Below are positions 45,049 through 54,672 of a DNA stretch of 64,000 bases, one piece after another. Made by a program: the position numbers and the translations under genes. The notes under the pieces were generated by a model. The model saw nothing but the letters and a program-made list of their open reading frames with translations, made no database searches and had not been told where the DNA came from. Position 1 is the first letter of the stretch; every line of letters begins with the position of its first letter. The stretch is from Bacteroidota bacterium (GTDB lineage: Bacteria; Bacteroidota; Ignavibacteria; UBA10030; UBA8401): the NCBI GenBank assembly GCA_041658205.1, contig JBBAAO010000001.1, forward strand, positions 62,001 through 126,000. The letters run 5' to 3'.

Positions 45049-47763
45049 ATGTCACAGTATGTCTATAGTTTTGGCGGAGGACGTGCAGCAGGAAAAGCAG
45101 GAATGAAAGCTTTGCTTGGAGGCAAAGGGGCAAATCTAGCAGAGATGACTAACATTGGTTTGCCAGTCCCACCCGGATTCACTATTACCACGGAAGTTTG
45201 TACATATTTTTATTCTCACAATAAACACTATCCTACATCACTTGCTAAAGAAGTATTCAAGGCAACTCAAAAATTGAACAAAGAAATGAAAGCCAAGTTT
45301 GGCGATCCAAACAATGCGCTTCTTGTCTCTGTCCGTTCTGGCGCACGATCGTCCATGCCTGGTATGATGGATACCATTTTGAATTTGGGGATGAATGATG
45401 TCGTTGCCGAAGGATTGATCAAAAAAACAAACAATCCGCGATTTGTGTACGATTCATATCGACGATTTGTGCAAATGTATGGGGATGTGGTGATGGGTGT
45501 TCGTCCAAAAGGAAAACATGATGTCGATCCGTTCGAAGCAATTATCGAAACGAAGAAAAAACTTCGTCATGTCCATTTGGATACTGATCTCACCACGGAA
45601 GATTTGAAAGATCTTGTCCGATTATTCAAAAAAGCGATCAAACAAAATACCGGAAAAGATTTTCCGGAAGATCCTGAAGAACAATTATGGGGTGCGATTG
45701 GTGCCGTGTTCGGTTCGTGGAACAATGAGCGCGCAAATGCGTACCGCAAAATGAATGGAATTCCGAGCTCATGGGGAACAGCGGTCAACATTCAAGCAAT
45801 GGTGTATGGAAATATGGGAGACAATTCCGGAACAGGCGTTGCGTTTACACGCAATGCTGCAACGGGAGAAAATGAATTCTACGGTGAATATCTGATGAAT
45901 GCGCAGGGAGAAGATGTTGTTGCCGGCATTCGTACGCCGCTTCCGATCAGTGAATTGAAAAAAGCCCGTCCGGTTATTTACAAACAGCTCGACGGAATCC
46001 GGAAAAAATTAGAACGACATTTCCGAGACATGATGGATATTGAGTTCACGATCCAAGATGGCACACTCTACATGCTGCAATGCCGCGTCGGCAAACGAAC
46101 AGCGCTTGCAGCAACAAAGATTGCGATCGATATGGTGAAGGAACGTTTGATTGATGACAAAGAAGCATTAATGCGTATTGAACCGGATCAGTTGAATCAA
46201 ATGTTGAGACCGGTGTTCAATCTTGTGGAGAAAGAGGCTGCCGTAAAAGGTGGACGATTACTTGCGAAAGGTTTGAATGCAGGTCCTGGTGCTGCAAGTG
46301 GACGTATCGTTTTCTCAGCACCTGATGCTGAAGAATGGAAAGATCGTGGCGAACAAGTTATTCTTTGCCGTACGGAAACATCTCCGGAAGATATTAAAGG
46401 GATGAATGCCGCAGAAGGTATTCTCACGGCATTCGGCGGCACAACATCGCACGCTGCACTGGTTGCACGCCAAATGGGCAAAGTCTGTATCGTCGGCTGT
46501 GCATCGCTTGAGATCGACTATATGACACACGCCATGAAAGTAAATGGAAAAACCGTTCGCCAAGGCGATTGGATTTCTATTGATGGTTCCACCGGAGAAG
46601 TGATTGAAGGAAAGATTCCGACAAAACCATCCGAAGTTGTTGAAGTGTTGATCCAAAAAACACTCGACCCGAAGAAAGCTCCCACATATCAGAATTTCCA
46701 AAAGGTTATGACATGGGCAGATCGGTATCGTCGCTTGAGTATTCGTACGAATGCCGATCAACCGGATCAGGCATCAAACGCAGTAGCGTTTGGCGCTGAA
46801 GGTATCGGACTCTGCCGTACGGAACATATGTTCTTCGGAGAAGGAAAAATCACTCCGATGCGCGAAATGATTCTTGCTGATACAATTGAACAGCGTAAAA
46901 AAGCGCTCGCAAAACTCTTACCGCTGCAGCGCGAAGATTTCGAAGGAATTTTTCGTGCAATGGATGGCCGTCCGGTCACCATCCGTACAATCGATCCTCC
47001 GCTGCATGAATTTCTTCCGCATGATAAGGCAACGCAGCGTTTTCTTGCACGCGAAATGGGAATTCGGTATGAAAAAATCCATCGCAGAGTACAGGAATTA
47101 CATGAGTTCAATCCGATGCTTGGTTTCCGTGGGTGCCGACTTGGCATCATGTATCCTGAAATAACGGAAATGCAAAGCCGCGCAATTTTTGAAGCGGCCA
47201 TCAATGTCATCAACGAAGGAAAGAGTGTTATTCCCGAAATTATGATACCACTCGTTGGTAATGTTCATGAACTTGAACATCAGGCAAAAGTGGTGAACCG
47301 GGTTGCAGAGGAAGTGATGGCAGAAAAGAAGAAAAAGATTAAGTATCTCGTCGGTACCATGATCGAAGTTCCGCGCGGAGCACTCACAGCAGATGCAATT
47401 GCTCACGTTGCTGAATTCTTCAGCTTCGGAACAAATGATCTTACACAGACAACACTCGGCATCAGCCGTGACGATTCTGCTCGATTCCTCGTACCGTATG
47501 TTGAAAAAGATATCTATGCAAAGGATCCGTTCGAAGCTATCGACAGAGAAGGCGTTGGTGCATTGATGAAGATCGCTGTTGAGAAAGGACGCTCATCACG
47601 TTCACGGTTAAAGATTGGTATTTGTGGTGAACATGGCGGTGAACCAACCAGTGTGGAATTCTGTCATCAGATCGGTTTGGATTACGTCAGTTGTTCGCCG
47701 TTCCGTGTACCGATCGCCCGCTTGGCCGCAGCACGCGCAGCTCTGAAAGATTTAAAGAAATAA
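45049..47763 (+). CDS. ppdK: Pyruvate, phosphate dikinase
   Basis: 904 aa. ATG 45049 is preceded by AAAGGAAG; a TTG at 45034 is less likely. The order is ATP-grasp domain (KALLGGKGANLAEMTNIGLP, GARSSMPGMMDTILNLGMND), swivelling phosphohistidine domain (GGTTSHAALVARQMGK) and PEP/pyruvate-binding TIM barrel (GAEGIGLCRTEHMFF, SFGTNDLTQTTLGISRDD, CGEHGGEPTSVEFC). It interconverts pyruvate, ATP and phosphate with PEP, AMP and pyrophosphate. The length is normal for the family and it stands alone with its own terminator. A sigma-54 promoter for this central-carbon enzyme is unusual. Confidence 0.97.
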   Translation: MSQYVYSFGGGRAAGKAGMKALLGGKGANLAEMTNIGLPVPPGFTITTEVCTYFYSHNKHYPTSLAKEVFKATQKLNKEMKAKFGDPNNALLVSVRSGARSSMPGMMDTILNLGMNDVVAEGLIKKTNNPRFVYDSYRRFVQMYGDVVMGVRPKGKHDVDPFEAIIETKKKLRHVHLDTDLTTEDLKDLVRLFKKAIKQNTGKDFPEDPEEQLWGAIGAVFGSWNNERANAYRKMNGIPSSWGTAVNIQAMVYGNMGDNSGTGVAFTRNAATGENEFYGEYLMNAQGEDVVAGIRTPLPISELKKARPVIYKQLDGIRKKLERHFRDMMDIEFTIQDGTLYMLQCRVGKRTALAATKIAIDMVKERLIDDKEALMRIEPDQLNQMLRPVFNLVEKEAAVKGGRLLAKGLNAGPGAASGRIVFSAPDAEEWKDRGEQVILCRTETSPEDIKGMNAAEGILTAFGGTTSHAALVARQMGKVCIVGCASLEIDYMTHAMKVNGKTVRQGDWISIDGSTGEVIEGKIPTKPSEVVEVLIQKTLDPKKAPTYQNFQKVMTWADRYRRLSIRTNADQPDQASNAVAFGAEGIGLCRTEHMFFGEGKITPMREMILADTIEQRKKALAKLLPLQREDFEGIFRAMDGRPVTIRTIDPPLHEFLPHDKATQRFLAREMGIRYEKIHRRVQELHEFNPMLGFRGCRLGIMYPEITEMQSRAIFEAAINVINEGKSVIPEIMIPLVGNVHELEHQAKVVNRVAEEVMAEKKKKIKYLVGTMIEVPRGALTADAIAHVAEFFSFGTNDLTQTTLGISRDDSARFLVPYVEKDIYAKDPFEAIDREGVGALMKIAVEKGRSSRSRLKIGICGEHGGEPTSVEFCHQIGLDYVSCSPFRVPIARLAAARAALKDLKK

Positions 47764-47769
47764 TATCAT

Positions 47770-47799
47770 ATTGCCGAGCTTTGCTCGGCAATGTTTTTT
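47770..47799 (+). terminator. Terminator of ppdK
   Basis: TTGCCGAGC and GCTCGGCAA form a perfect stem followed by a T-run, 7 bp after the ppdK stop. Confidence 0.88.
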
Positions 47800-47894
47800 A
47801 TCCTCAAACCAAACCGCCGAATGAACTTTAGCGGTATCAATCATCCTCAACGCCAGACGATCTTTGGCGGCGGGGAAGGAAAGAAAAACAATCC

Positions 47895-48158
47895 ATGAAT
47901 GCAAAAGAACGGATGTTCCATTCCATTGAACATGTCATTAACGACATTTCCAAAATGCAGGATATCGTGATCAAATTGACACGAGAGATTCATGAAGTTC
48001 ATGTTGCGAAAGAACATGATGCTAAACTTGCTGCCATGAAGGATCAAGTGAATCTGTTAAAAAAACAGATGGATACAATGCAGGAGTTTCTCTATTCATG
48101 TGAGCGTCCCACGGAGTTTCAAGAACGCAAATTATCAGAAATTGATGTAGCTTTATAA
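47895..48158 (+). CDS. Small coiled-coil protein of unknown function
   Basis: 87 aa, almost wholly helical with heptad spacing (MFHSIEHVINDISKMQDIVI, KLAAMKDQVNLLKKQMDTMQ). A purine-rich GGAAGGAAAG ribosome site lies upstream. No signal peptide or known family is recognised. It is isolated by terminators on both sides. Confidence 0.6.
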   Translation: MNAKERMFHSIEHVINDISKMQDIVIKLTREIHEVHVAKEHDAKLAAMKDQVNLLKKQMDTMQEFLYSCERPTEFQERKLSEIDVAL

Positions 48159-48271
48159 ATTGATGTAAAAACGCTAAAGACAAAAATCTCATCAGTTGTT
48201 GTAGGCGGTTGCTCCAAACGGTATGCTGTTGGTGATGCTTCACGTACCCTCTTCCTCTATAACATAAAAGC

Positions 48272-48312
48272 AAAACGGCGGTGATTCAGTAATGTTGGTC
48301 CCGCCGTTTTTC
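48272..48312. terminator. Bidirectional terminator
   Basis: AAAACGGCGG and CCGCCGTTTT form a 10-bp stem with A- and T-rich flanks, downstream of the coiled-coil gene. Confidence 0.8.
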
Positions 48313-48557
48313 GTTTTAGAATAATTGCTTCTCATTCAACAAAGGAAATTGGGTAAGATATTCTTCTCTGTTATCTTGTTTTCAAAAACCCTTCAGAAAA
48401 ATATACTCTCCACCAACAGAAGCATGGGGTTCATACTGATGCATTTTTGACATCCATTTGACATTTCTTTTTTTGCAAAATGGTGAGTCTCTATTCTCAT
48501 AATCGGAAACAAGACAAAACTATTCTGTCGAAAATTCAGCGCTCGGTTGAATAAATA

Positions 48558-48574
48558 ATAGCATAATATTTGCT
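48558..48574 (+). promoter_or_regulatory. Weak sigma-54-like element before hoxE
   Basis: ATAGCATAATATTTGCT keeps the GC at 48572-48573 and the 12-bp spacing but has AG instead of GG in the -24 box. Confidence 0.3.
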
Positions 48575-48651
48575 GTATGTCATTAGGATGGTACGAAGCG
48601 TACACTCCGCGCCACCTCAAGTGTAATACTCTCATCCACCACCATACGACT

Positions 48652-49167
48652 ATGGCTCAAACTGATAAACAACAACACCCCAGCGGTGACAATCGTTTTA
48701 AATTATTGGATCGCGCAATCACCAAACATCAAGCTCGCGGTGATGCGCTGATTGAAGTGCTTCATGTAGCACAAGGAATTTTTGGTTATTTAGAAAATGA
48801 TCTTCTTATCTATGTTGCCCGAGCGTTAAAACTCCCGCTCAGCAGAGTGTATGGCGTTGCGACGTTTTATCATTTCTTTAATCTTAAACCGAATGGCGAA
48901 CATACGTTTGTGCTCTGTATGGGAACGGCATGTTATGTAAAAGGGGCGGAGCACATTCAAACCGCCTTGGAAGAACGTCATCAATGCAAGTTTGGGCAGA
49001 CCACAAAGGATAATAAAGTATCATTCATTACGGCAAGATGTGTCGGCTCGTGTGGACTTGCACCAGTAGCAGTACTGGATGATGCCGTTGTCGGTAAACT
49101 GAATCCCGAAGAAGCGCTCAAACGTGTTGAACAGTTGAAGAACACCTTTCACGAGGTAGCAATATGA
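48652..49167 (+). CDS. hoxE: NAD-reducing hydrogenase subunit HoxE (NuoE-like)
   Basis: 171 aa from ATG 48652; an in-frame ATG at 48577 would add 25 unconserved residues, and neither has a clear ribosome site. It is a thioredoxin-like [2Fe-2S] protein with the cluster cysteines in CMGTACYVKG and CVGSCG and the helical leader IEVLHVAQGIFGYLENDLL. It belongs to the diaphorase half of a bidirectional hydrogenase and passes electrons between the flavoprotein and other clusters. It overlaps hoxF by four bases. Confidence 0.92.
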   Translation: MAQTDKQQHPSGDNRFKLLDRAITKHQARGDALIEVLHVAQGIFGYLENDLLIYVARALKLPLSRVYGVATFYHFFNLKPNGEHTFVLCMGTACYVKGAEHIQTALEERHQCKFGQTTKDNKVSFITARCVGSCGLAPVAVLDDAVVGKLNPEEALKRVEQLKNTFHEVAI

Positions 49168-50813
49168 CATTGGAAGAACTTCAGGAATTATCGGAAAAAG
49201 AACAGCAGCGTCAGTCTGAAAAGAAACATCGCATTCTTTACTGTTCCGCAGCAGGATGTGTTTCTTGTGGAAGCGATAAAGTGAGCCTTGCCCTCAAATC
49301 AAAAATCAAAGAGCATGCGCTTGAAAAGGATTGCGAAGTGATTGGGACCGGATGTTTGGGATTATGCGGTGAAGGACCATTGGTGAAAGTGCAGAGTGAT
49401 AATACACTGTATCAAAATGTTGACGTGCAAACCGCAGAACAGATTGTGGAATCACATATTCTCAAGAACAAAAAAGTTGAAGCAAAGCTGAGCGATATCT
49501 CATCGCCGTTTTTTGCATCGCAGACCAAAATCGTTTTGGAAAATTGCGGAGCAATTAACTCCGAAAGTATCGAAGAATATATTGCCGTAAAAGGATATGA
49601 GGCTCTGGCTACAGTCGTTAATGAAATGCAGCCTGCTGATGTTATCGAAGAAATTCGCAAAAGCGGATTACGCGGACGTGGTGGTGCGGGATATTCTACC
49701 GGACTGAAGTGGGGTATTGTTAGTAAAGCTCATGGCGAACAAAAATATGTCGTCTGCAATGCGGATGAAGGTGATCCCGGTGCCTTTATGGATCGCAGCG
49801 TGTTGGAAGGTGATCCGCATAGAGTGCTTGAAGGAATGGCAATTGCAGGTTATGCCGTCGGTTCAACACAAGGATATATCTATTGCCGCGCCGAATATCC
49901 GTTGGCAATTGAACGTCTTAAGCTCGCCATTAAGCAGGCGGAAAAAATGGGATTACTCGGAAACAGAATTCTCGAATCGCAGTTCAATTTCCGAGTCGAT
50001 ATTCGCATTGGGGCCGGTGCATTTGTCTGTGGTGAAGAGACAGCGTTGCTGCAATCGATCGAAGGGAAACGGGGAAATCCAAAACCGCGTCCGCCGTACC
50101 CGTCCGAAAAAGGACTCTGGGGTATGCCCACATTGATTAATAATGTGGAAACATTTGCCAACATCGCACCAATTATCCGAAATGGAAGTGATTGGTTCTC
50201 CAAAATCGGAACTGAAAAAAGTAAAGGGACAAAAGTCTTTGCCCTCGCAGGAAATATCAAGAATACCGGACTCATCGAAGTGCCGATGGGAATCCCGCTC
50301 CGAAAAATAATTTTCGATATCGGCGGCGGAACAACCGAAGGAACAGAATTTAAAGCTGCTCAAACCGGCGGACCTTCCGGCGGATGCATTCCTGTGGATC
50401 ATCTCGATATTCCTGTGGATTATGAATCGCTTTCCAAGGTTGGGTCTATCATGGGAAGCGGCGGAATGATTGTGATGGATTCAACATCGAAAATGGTAGA
50501 AGTGGCAAAATTCTTCATGCAGTTTTGCATGGATGAGTCGTGCGGAAAATGTATTCCGTGCCGAGTCGGTACAAGACACATTTATGGATTGCTCGACAAG
50601 ATCTCGAAGAAAAAAGCGACACAAGACGATATGGTGCTGCTGGAAGAACTTTGCATGATGGTGAAAGAGACCAGTCTGTGTGGACTCGGGCAGTCTGCGC
50701 CGAATCCTGTTCTTTCAACACTTCGCTTCTTCCGTCACGAATATGAAGAGTTGCTGCAGCCTATTGAAATGTATATGGGTGAACCGGGAGTAGAAGCGGA
50801 CTTTGAAAAATGA
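49164..50813 (+). CDS. hoxF: NAD-reducing hydrogenase flavoprotein HoxF (NuoF-like)
   Basis: 549 aa with GAGG before ATG 49164. Residues about 20-110 are a second thioredoxin-like [2Fe-2S] domain (CSAAGCVSCGS, TGCLGLCGEG). Next come the NAD/FMN-binding core (LRGRGGAGYSTGLKWG, CNADEGDPGAFMDRSV), the SLBB region and a C-terminal [4Fe-4S] site (ESCGKCIPCRVGT, then SLCGLGQS). It binds FMN and reduces NAD+ or oxidizes NADH. Confidence 0.95.
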   Translation: MTLEELQELSEKEQQRQSEKKHRILYCSAAGCVSCGSDKVSLALKSKIKEHALEKDCEVIGTGCLGLCGEGPLVKVQSDNTLYQNVDVQTAEQIVESHILKNKKVEAKLSDISSPFFASQTKIVLENCGAINSESIEEYIAVKGYEALATVVNEMQPADVIEEIRKSGLRGRGGAGYSTGLKWGIVSKAHGEQKYVVCNADEGDPGAFMDRSVLEGDPHRVLEGMAIAGYAVGSTQGYIYCRAEYPLAIERLKLAIKQAEKMGLLGNRILESQFNFRVDIRIGAGAFVCGEETALLQSIEGKRGNPKPRPPYPSEKGLWGMPTLINNVETFANIAPIIRNGSDWFSKIGTEKSKGTKVFALAGNIKNTGLIEVPMGIPLRKIIFDIGGGTTEGTEFKAAQTGGPSGGCIPVDHLDIPVDYESLSKVGSIMGSGGMIVMDSTSKMVEVAKFFMQFCMDESCGKCIPCRVGTRHIYGLLDKISKKKATQDDMVLLEELCMMVKETSLCGLGQSAPNPVLSTLRFFRHEYEELLQPIEMYMGEPGVEADFEK

Positions 50814-50972
50814 ACAGAATAAAAAAATAATTGATTCAGGGTTCAAGATTCAAAGTTCAGGTTGCATGATTCGGTACAATTTCACAGAGAATTCAGAAAG
50901 ATCATAAAGCATGAAACACGAATCCTGAATCCAGTAGTTTTGAAAAGTTTTTTTCAATTTAACGACAAGTCT
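50814..50972. other. Repeat-like spacer inside the hox operon
   Basis: Contains TTCAGGGTTCAAGATTCAAA and further TTCA-rich words, a pattern of dispersed low-complexity repeats. No gene. Confidence 0.4.
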
Positions 50973-51695
50973 ATGGCAGTCAAAACATTAACAATCAACG
51001 GCGAACAATACAGCGCACAGGAAGGTGAATCGATCCTCTCCGTAGCGCGGCAGCATAACATTCCTATTCCAACACTCTGCAACCTGGAAGGATTGTCAAC
51101 AGTCGGTGCATGCCGATTGTGTGTGGTGCAGATCGAAGGAATTCCAAAACTTCTTCCCGCCTGCACAACCAAAGTGGAAGAGGGAATGGTAATACAGACA
51201 TCAAACGAAAAATTGAACAAATATCGACGAATGATTATAGCACTTCTTGCTTCCGAAGGGAATCATGTCTGTGCTGTTTGCGTCGCCAACAATCATTGTG
51301 AATTGCAAGATCTTGCTTATCAAGTAGGATTAGTGAGAGTACGATACCCGTATCTCTTTCCGAAAAAACAATTAGATGCTACGCATAAGGATTATGTGAT
51401 GGATCACAATCGCTGCATTTTGTGTACGCGATGTGTTCGAGTTTGTGATGAAGTGGAAGGGGCGCATGTGTGGGATGTTGCGGGACGAGGTATTAATTGT
51501 GAAATCATTACCGGACTCGATTATGCATGGGGCAATTCGCAAACCTGCACCGAATGTGGAAAATGTGTCATGGTTTGTCCGACGGGCGCTCTATTTGAAA
51601 AAGGAGTGACAGTCTCCGAAATGGAAAAGAAAAAAGGGTTTCTAAAATACATTATCACTGCGCGTCAAAAGAAAGAATGGATCTCAAACGAATAA
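50973..51695 (+). CDS. hoxU: NAD-reducing hydrogenase subunit HoxU (NuoG-N-like)
   Basis: 240 aa; ATG 50973 begins MAVKTLTINGEQYSAQEGES, the normal start of the plant-type ferredoxin domain. An upstream ATG at 50862 would add residues encoded by repeat-like sequence. The [2Fe-2S] cysteines are in LCNLEG.STVGACRLC and the cluster partner is in PACTTKV. Next come the CxxC/His motif region (HVCAVCVANNHCELQ) and two [4Fe-4S] sites (CILCTRCVRVCDE, CTECGKCVMVCP). It carries electrons between hydrogenase and diaphorase. Confidence 0.94.
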   Translation: MAVKTLTINGEQYSAQEGESILSVARQHNIPIPTLCNLEGLSTVGACRLCVVQIEGIPKLLPACTTKVEEGMVIQTSNEKLNKYRRMIIALLASEGNHVCAVCVANNHCELQDLAYQVGLVRVRYPYLFPKKQLDATHKDYVMDHNRCILCTRCVRVCDEVEGAHVWDVAGRGINCEIITGLDYAWGNSQTCTECGKCVMVCPTGALFEKGVTVSEMEKKKGFLKYIITARQKKEWISNE

Positions 51696-51702
51696 TATAA
51701 TG

Positions 51703-51775
51703 TTGATCATCCCGAGCAAGCCCGTCAATGGCGGGCAAGTGAGTCCCTGATTTTTAGGGACGAACACGTTAAGGA
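51703..51775. repeat. Palindromic repeat inside the hox operon
   Basis: GCCCGTCAATGGCGGGC and GTCCCTGATTTTTAGGGAC form hairpins next to CATCCCGAGCAAGC, a word related to those at about 5568 and 59730. It separates hoxU from the next small gene. Confidence 0.6.
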
Positions 51776-51802
51776 TTGTTACCGAATAAATGAGTAAAGA
51801 TC

Positions 51803-52096
51803 TTGCCCAACACATACGAACGCACAATTTCATCTTTAGAAGCAGAGCAAGGATACTTCCTTATCCTGAAAAATAAACTATCACTCTTTCCGGTTGTTGG
51901 TTCGACATTTTTGTTAACTAACGGACATATGAAGAAAGAAGCAAAAATTGAATCATATCATTGCGAGTGTCAAGGGCCAAACCAGCCGCACGATCATTAT
52001 TTTGTTCGATGGCCCGGTCTGGTAAAAGGAGATCATTTGATTGTTAAACGATCGCTTCGGGACCAACAATTATTTTCCATTCGAATAGAAGAGTAA
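51803..52096 (+). CDS. Uncharacterized 97-aa protein in the hox operon
   Basis: The frame must begin at TTG 51803, since a stop lies four codons upstream and no ATG is available before the conserved part. A GAGTAAAGA site precedes it. Product (MPNTYERTISSLEAEQGYFL...) has two Cys and two His close together (YHCECQGPNQPHDHYFVRW), a possible metal site, and is otherwise beta-rich. It lies between hoxU and hoxY and ends 2 bp before hoxY, so it is part of the operon. No family recognised. Confidence 0.65.
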   Translation: MPNTYERTISSLEAEQGYFLILKNKLSLFPVVGSTFLLTNGHMKKEAKIESYHCECQGPNQPHDHYFVRWPGLVKGDHLIVKRSLRDQQLFSIRIEE

Positions 52097-52098
52097 GT

Positions 52099-52650
52099 AT
52101 GACTGAAAAAATTCAAAAACCAAAAGTTGCAACAGTCTGGCTTGGTGGATGTTCAGGATGCCACATGTCATTTCTGGATTTGGATGAGCGGCTTATTGAA
52201 CTGGCAGATAAAATCGATCTTGTCTATTCGCCGATTGCTGATATTAAAGTATTTCCCGCCAATGTGGACATAACGTTGGTGGAAGGTGCAGTGACGAATG
52301 ATGAGAATGAAGAAATGGCACATACAGTCCGGAAACATTCAAAGTATGTTCTTTCATTTGGAGACTGTGCTACCACGGGTAATGTTACTGCTATGCGAAA
52401 CAGATTCGGTAATGCCGAATTGATAGATCGTGCATATAAAGAGTTGGCAGATATTTGCAACTCTGTACCGAATGATCATACGTTAATTGCTCAACTTCGG
52501 GAGCAAGCAATTCCGTTGCATCATCTTATTCGTGTGGATGCATTTTTGCACGGCTGTCCACCCACGCCGGATGAGATCTGGTTTGCGATAAATGAATTAC
52601 TCCAAGGAAGAGTTCCTGTATTTAAAACACAGTTTTTACGGTACGGTTAA
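52099..52650 (+). CDS. hoxY: NAD-reducing hydrogenase small subunit HoxY
   Basis: 183 aa. The proximal [4Fe-4S] cluster cysteines are in WLGGCSGCHMSFLDLDE, FGDCATTGN and HGCPPTPDEIW. The short form without Tat signal or extra clusters is typical of cytoplasmic group 3d enzymes. It partners HoxH. Confidence 0.95.
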   Translation: MTEKIQKPKVATVWLGGCSGCHMSFLDLDERLIELADKIDLVYSPIADIKVFPANVDITLVEGAVTNDENEEMAHTVRKHSKYVLSFGDCATTGNVTAMRNRFGNAELIDRAYKELADICNSVPNDHTLIAQLREQAIPLHHLIRVDAFLHGCPPTPDEIWFAINELLQGRVPVFKTQFLRYG

Positions 52651-52703
52651 ACACGGTGGCAAGTCGGCGTTAACGCCGATCTGCTGTATATTTTAGGTAA
52701 ATC

Positions 52704-54131
52704 ATGTCAAATATAATTACGATCGCTCCTGTTACCCGCATCGAAGGTCACGCGAAGATCACCATTCATCTAAACGATAAAGGCGAAGTAGAAGATGCCC
52801 GCTTTCATGTCAACGAGTTCCGTGGGTTCGAAAAATTCTGTGAAGGGCGTCTTTTGTGGGAAATGCCGGGACTGACATCTCGAATCTGTGGAATTTGTCC
52901 TGCAAGTCATCTTGTTACGTCGGCAAAAGCCGGAGATGATATTCTTGCCATCGGTATCCCGGAAACCGCCGAAAAACTCCGCCGGATTCTGGTACTCGCA
53001 CAATGGATCCAGTCTCACGCACTGAGTTTTTTCCATCTCTCTTCTCCGGATTTCCTACTTGGGTTTGATGCTGATCCCGCCGTACGGAATATTTTTGGTT
53101 TGCTGCAACAGGATAAAGAATTTGCGCGAAGGGGGATTCGGCTTCGCAAATTTGGACAACAGATCATCGAATTTCTTGGAGGGCGAAGAATTCATACTCC
53201 GTGGGCTGTCGCCGGAGGAGTGCGTGAGTCGTTTACAAAAGAAGAACGAGATGCACTGTTAAAGTGGTATCCTGAAGTATTAGAGACTGCATTGATGGCA
53301 ATTGACACCATCAAACAAATTCACGGACAGTTTACAAAAGAAATTGCCTGTTTCGGAAATTTCCATTCCCTGTTTGTTGGAATGGTTGGACCAAAAGGAG
53401 AATTGGAATATTACGGAGGCAACCTGCGGATTATGGATAGCACGGGAAATATTATTGCAGACAATATTGATCCGAGGGAATATTACAACCATTTCGGTGA
53501 AGCGAGCGAATCGTGGTCTTATCTCAAATTTCCGTATTACAAACCGCTTGGTTATCCCAAAGGAATCTATCGTGTAGGTCCGCTTGCCCGGTTAAATATT
53601 TGTGATTCCATCGAAACTCCTCTAGCCGAACAGGAACGGAAGATGTTTAAGGATTTGACTCCGATGACCGAAGCGGTGAATAATTCGTTCTATTATCATT
53701 ATGCACGGTTAATCGAATTGTTGTTTGCTGTGGAACGTGTTGAGCAATTGTTGTGCGATCCGGCAATCCTTGGCAAAAATATCCGGTCTAAAGCAGAGAT
53801 TAATAAACTGGAAGGAGTGGGAGCATCGGAGGCTCCGCGCGGTACATTATTCCATCACTATTGGGTGGATGAGAACGGCGTGCTGCAAAAAGTGAATATG
53901 TTAATTGCCACTGCGCAAAATAATATGGCGATGAATCGAACAGTACGTCAGATAGCAATGCAATTTGTGGAGGGGAAGACAATCCCCGAACCAATTTTAA
54001 ATCGTATCGAAGCAGGCATCCGCTGTTTTGATCCATGCTTGAGTTGTTCAACACATGCTCTTGGTCAGATGCCGCTTGAAGTGTTATTATTTAATCATCA
54101 AGGAACTCTTCTTGATAGGAGGGTAAAATGA
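52704..54131 (+). CDS. hoxH: NAD-reducing hydrogenase large subunit HoxH
   Basis: 475 aa. The NiFe site is bound by the L1 motif RICGICPASH and the L2 motif DPCLSCSTH. A C-terminal extension (ALGQMPLEVLLFNHQGTLLD...) follows the His and should be removed by the protease encoded next. Cytoplasmic, group 3d by context and sequence. Its stop overlaps the hoxW start. Confidence 0.96.
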   Translation: MSNIITIAPVTRIEGHAKITIHLNDKGEVEDARFHVNEFRGFEKFCEGRLLWEMPGLTSRICGICPASHLVTSAKAGDDILAIGIPETAEKLRRILVLAQWIQSHALSFFHLSSPDFLLGFDADPAVRNIFGLLQQDKEFARRGIRLRKFGQQIIEFLGGRRIHTPWAVAGGVRESFTKEERDALLKWYPEVLETALMAIDTIKQIHGQFTKEIACFGNFHSLFVGMVGPKGELEYYGGNLRIMDSTGNIIADNIDPREYYNHFGEASESWSYLKFPYYKPLGYPKGIYRVGPLARLNICDSIETPLAEQERKMFKDLTPMTEAVNNSFYYHYARLIELLFAVERVEQLLCDPAILGKNIRSKAEINKLEGVGASEAPRGTLFHHYWVDENGVLQKVNMLIATAQNNMAMNRTVRQIAMQFVEGKTIPEPILNRIEAGIRCFDPCLSCSTHALGQMPLEVLLFNHQGTLLDRRVK

Positions 54132-54637
54132 ATTCATTGGAAAATAAACCAAAAATCCTTATCCATGCTTATGGAAATCCCGGCAGAGGTGATGATGGAG
54201 TGGGAAATGCTTTTATCGAGATGTGTCAGCCTTGGTTGTCTTCTGAGTATGCACACCACGTCACCATCGAAAGTAGTTACCAGCTGAATGTGGAAGATGC
54301 ATATACTATGAGCGAGTTTGATATAGTGGTGTTTGTGGATGCAACAAAGGATGAGAAATGGGATTATTCATTCACGAAAATATTGCCGGAGTCCCAATCC
54401 CCATTTACGACACATTCAATGCTCCCTTCGGGCGTATTATATTTGTGCACGGAACTCTATGGAAAACAACCGGACACGTTTTTGCTTCAGATAAAAGGAT
54501 ATGAGTGGGAAATGTTGGAGGGACTTTCAGAGCATGCGGAGAGGAATTTGTGGAAAGCATTTCACTTCTTCCGGACAAAACTGGAAGAGTGGATTGAATT
54601 GGAACATCACCACGAAGACGAGCACGAACATTCGTAA
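54128..54637 (+). CDS. hoxW: Hydrogenase maturation protease (HoxW-like)
   Basis: 169 aa. The N-terminus HAYGNPGRGDDGVG is the family signature; the metal-binding acidic residues are Glu and Asp in GNAFIEMC and FVDATKD, with a His in FTTHSMLP. The C-terminus is His/Glu-rich (EHHHEDEHEHS), possibly nickel binding. It should cleave the HoxH extension after nickel insertion. A four-base overlap with hoxH supports coupling. Confidence 0.92.
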   Translation: MNSLENKPKILIHAYGNPGRGDDGVGNAFIEMCQPWLSSEYAHHVTIESSYQLNVEDAYTMSEFDIVVFVDATKDEKWDYSFTKILPESQSPFTTHSMLPSGVLYLCTELYGKQPDTFLLQIKGYEWEMLEGLSEHAERNLWKAFHFFRTKLEEWIELEHHHEDEHEHS

Positions 54638-54672
54638 TTATTTGTACGCTGCTCTCTTTTTGTTTTTACATA

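Larger units (their letters stand above)
48159..48576. other. Spacer before the hox operon
   Basis: 418 bp with the terminator at 48272-48312 and an AT-rich region leading to the weak sigma-54-like element at 48558-48574. No coding region is credible. Confidence 0.5.

Noticed and set aside
46767..47213. Long minus-strand frames inside ppdK
   Set aside because: They are antisense to a fully conserved enzyme and have no ribosome site, family motif or independent context.
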